From Ichthyophis bannanicus (Eukaryota; Chordata; Amphibia; Gymnophiona; Ichthyophiidae): a DNA stretch of 64,000 nucleotides. A program made the position numbers and the translations under genes. The DNA is taken from contig CM066041.1 in the NCBI GenBank assembly GCA_033557465.1, forward strand, positions 153,673,532-153,737,531, written 5' to 3'. Shown piece by piece: positions 62,099-64,000 of the stretch. How positions within the stretch are numbered: position 1 is the first letter of the stretch; each line of letters begins with the position of its first letter. The notes under the pieces are model-generated. The model was not told the origin of the DNA and ran no database searches. It saw only the letters and a list, made by a program, of their open reading frames with translations.

Positions 62099-62359
62099 GA
62101 ACCGTGTGTCAAGCTTATAGTGGAGTACATTTGAGTTGAAAAGTTCCTTGGAACTGCAGAGTCCTGGAGCAGGATGATGGTAATGAACCGGAGGTTTGCC
62201 AAGGAGCTGACCCTCAAGCTGCCTTCAGTGGAGGAGATGAAAGATGATGAACAGGAGGAGATAGAGGAGGCGAGCAGAACCAGTTGTTTAGGGGGTGTCG
62301 GCAGCATGCCTGCCAACCGTCCTCTGTCAAAGTTTAGCCGGGGAAGCGTCGACAGCAAA
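62099..62359 (+). CDS. Candidate 5' coding exon of an unidentified host gene
   Basis: An acceptor-like TTTTCTCAG lies just before 62,099, and AAA/GTGAGT marks a donor at 62,359/62,360. In between, an ATG at 62,174 (with an upstream in-frame stop) opens 62 codons ending in phase 0: MMVMNRRFAKELTLKLPSVE, an acidic stretch (DDEQEEIEEA) and a Ser-rich basic part (SKFSRGSVDSK). No repeat covers it, and the codons and composition look protein-like. I do not recognise the family. It could be a chance frame; comparison across amphibians would decide. Confidence 0.42.
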
Positions 62360-63039
62360 GTGAGTAGCCGGGTCATTTATTATAAACACCACTGGTAATT
62401 CAGATCTCAAGTTATCCAGTTCCAGCAAGGACATTTTAGTCCTGTCCTGGATTTCTGATAAGCCCATCTTTGGTGTATTATGGAACCGGCAGCGCTGATT
62501 TCAGTGGGTAGAAACAGGGACTACTAATACCACACCAAGAATGGCCTAAAATATTTCTACAAGAACTGAGTAAGTTGGCAGCTCTTAATTGCACTCCATA
62601 CTTTTCACATAACTAGAAGCCACCCCAACTTTTATTTCTATCCATAGCAATGCATTGTGGTTCTTGCTGAAAGAGTGAAGACTACAGGATGCTGGGATGG
62701 GAGTTGGGGAAGTAGAGCCTCGGTCTGTTCTTATTGTTAAGGTTTAGATAGAGCATGTGGTAGAAAGCCAAAGGCTGAGCGGTTTCAGTCAGAATCTAGC
62801 ATTAGTCTCCCACACTCACTACTGTGATTTTTCCCTACTTCAGTAGGTGCAGCTTTCCCCATCTGGGTATATGTATGGTAGTTCTGCACATTGCTGGGAT
62901 ACCAGGGATTGCCAGCACATTCAATTGGAGCAGGCACTCTTTCCCACTGCATGAGTTTTCCTCATGCTCAGTAATCTGGCAGACAGGAAGAGGAAGGGGG
63001 TGGCATGAGCAAGGCAGGGATATTACTGAATTACTTGCC
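62360..63039. other. Unannotated; possible intron of the candidate gene
   Basis: No repeat family or further exon recognised. The frame at 62,824-63,168 has no domain and runs into a SINE-like segment. Confidence 0.35.
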
Positions 63040-63240
63040 TTTTCCAATCCAACCTCAAGGTGTGTTACATATACAAGTTCAGTTGTTAGCTTCCTGCCCT
63101 ATGAGCTAAATGTACCTGAAGCAACTGAGGGTGAAGTGACTTGCCCAACATTACAAGGAATGTCGTAGAAGAAGCAGAATTTGAACACATCGGCTTCTCC
63201 AGTTCATATTGCTAAACTACTTCTCCACTCCAGAGAAGAA
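63040..63240 (-). repeat. SINE-like (tRNA-derived, MIR-like) copy
   Basis: Plus-strand words GAAGTGACTTGCCCAACATT and AGAATTTGAACAC are the complements of the body and B box of the SINE at 29,309. Strongly diverged. Confidence 0.5.
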
Positions 63241-64000
63241 ACTGAATGCACATATTTGGGTAGTGTACTTTACTTTTCACTGAGCTCCCCAGTAGATCTG
63301 TGAAGTTAGTGTGTAGAGTGTGTTTGTAACTAAAATATAGCGACACGCAGTGTTTGCTTACTTGCTTCTGGGAGCTGTCTAGCAATGACTGTAAATGTCA
63401 GACTCAAAAGTGTCAGATCCTGGAGACCATTTTAGAGGCCTTGCACCACAAGTTAGACAGAAAAAAGGCTGGCCTAACTTTAAACCAGTTTAGCTATCTA
63501 ACTAGCAGCTGAATATTGCCACTGACCGGATATCTAAATTGCTATCTGACTAAACTGGATATTCAGTGCAGCTGGCCAGATATGGCTCCGGCACTGAATA
63601 TCCAGGAGTAATTTAAAGTGATGATGGCCAGCCGCTTTAACTGCACTGGCCTCCACAGCTGAATATGCCCCCCTATGTGCATTAACCATTTTACAATGGA
63701 AAATGCAGGTATATTTGCTATTTTGCATCTACATAGACGTGCAGATGTAAATACCAAAGGTACAGGAGTATGTGTGTATGTGTCACCGATCTGCTCATTT
63801 GGCACTTGGTTCTCTACCATTGATTTGGGGGGAGGCAATTGTGTTACCTCTGTGGTGCCTAATAGCACCTCAAAAATTTAAAGAAGTAGAAAAAGCAGAG
63901 CATGACCCATGGGAATTCTTTCCAAACCCTCTTTGTGTGTGCATGCAAGCATGCACAACGTTCTGTATCTGCATTGCCTGTTGTGTGTATGTTTCATGTC
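63241..64000. other. Unannotated flank
   Basis: No supported gene, RNA or repeat boundary. Short frames at 63,534-63,881 lack any domain. Confidence 0.4.

Overview
The window looks like vertebrate, most probably amphibian and specifically caecilian, intergenic DNA. The evidence is the mix of CR1, L2-like and L1-like LINEs, DIRS1-type tyrosine-recombinase retrotransposons and a gamma-like endogenous retrovirus, plus CR1 3' ends that I associate with caecilian assemblies (an inference from memory). No complete host gene is visible. One candidate 5' coding exon lies near 62.1-62.4 kb. No tRNA or rRNA gene, CRISPR array or prokaryotic operon was seen.

Layout. 0-5.9 kb holds old fragments of an L2-like LINE, CR1 and a DIRS element. 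5.9-10.3 kb is a full-length CR1 (family A here) with both reading frames open: ORF1 (SGNH hydrolase type) and ORF2 (endonuclease plus reverse transcriptase). It sits inside an older CR1 (family B) whose next piece resumes at 10.28 kb and whose 3' end may be at 25.5 kb. 11.5-25.5 kb is a stack of mainly minus-strand CR1 pieces. One of these (family A) is split exactly, with no target duplication, by a DIRS1-type element (DIRS-A, 17,028-22,795). 25.8-30.6 kb has an interspersed repeat, a palindrome, a G-rich tandem array, a hAT-type MITE with an 8-bp duplication and a tRNA-type SINE.

30.6-39.5 kb and 40.9-48.3 kb are two diverged copies (DIRS-B1, DIRS-B2) of a second DIRS1-type family. B1 carries an L2-like LINE (6-bp duplication) and an LTR-like insert (4-bp duplication). 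B2 carries another LTR-like insert (4-bp duplication). 48.6-61.3 kb is an ORF1-only L1-like element, interrupted three codons before its stop by a minus-strand provirus of about 10 kb (49,761-60,992; TTAT duplication). The provirus has a tRNA-Gly primer site, gag-pro-pol in one frame with several stops, and an open env. Its 3' LTR was later hit by an L2-like LINE. 61.3-64 kb is mostly unique DNA.

How the parts work. DIRS elements use Gag, RT-RNase H, a methyltransferase-like domain and a tyrosine recombinase. Their inverted terminal repeats and internal complementary region support a circular DNA intermediate. All three large copies here have frame breaks and probably cannot move alone. The most unusual signals are exon-like splice motifs at the outer ends of both DIRS families, matching 70-nt intron-like segments in both B copies, and two long LTR-like inserts with 270-290 codon sense ORFs. 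Domain calls are by eye from motifs; no database search was run.
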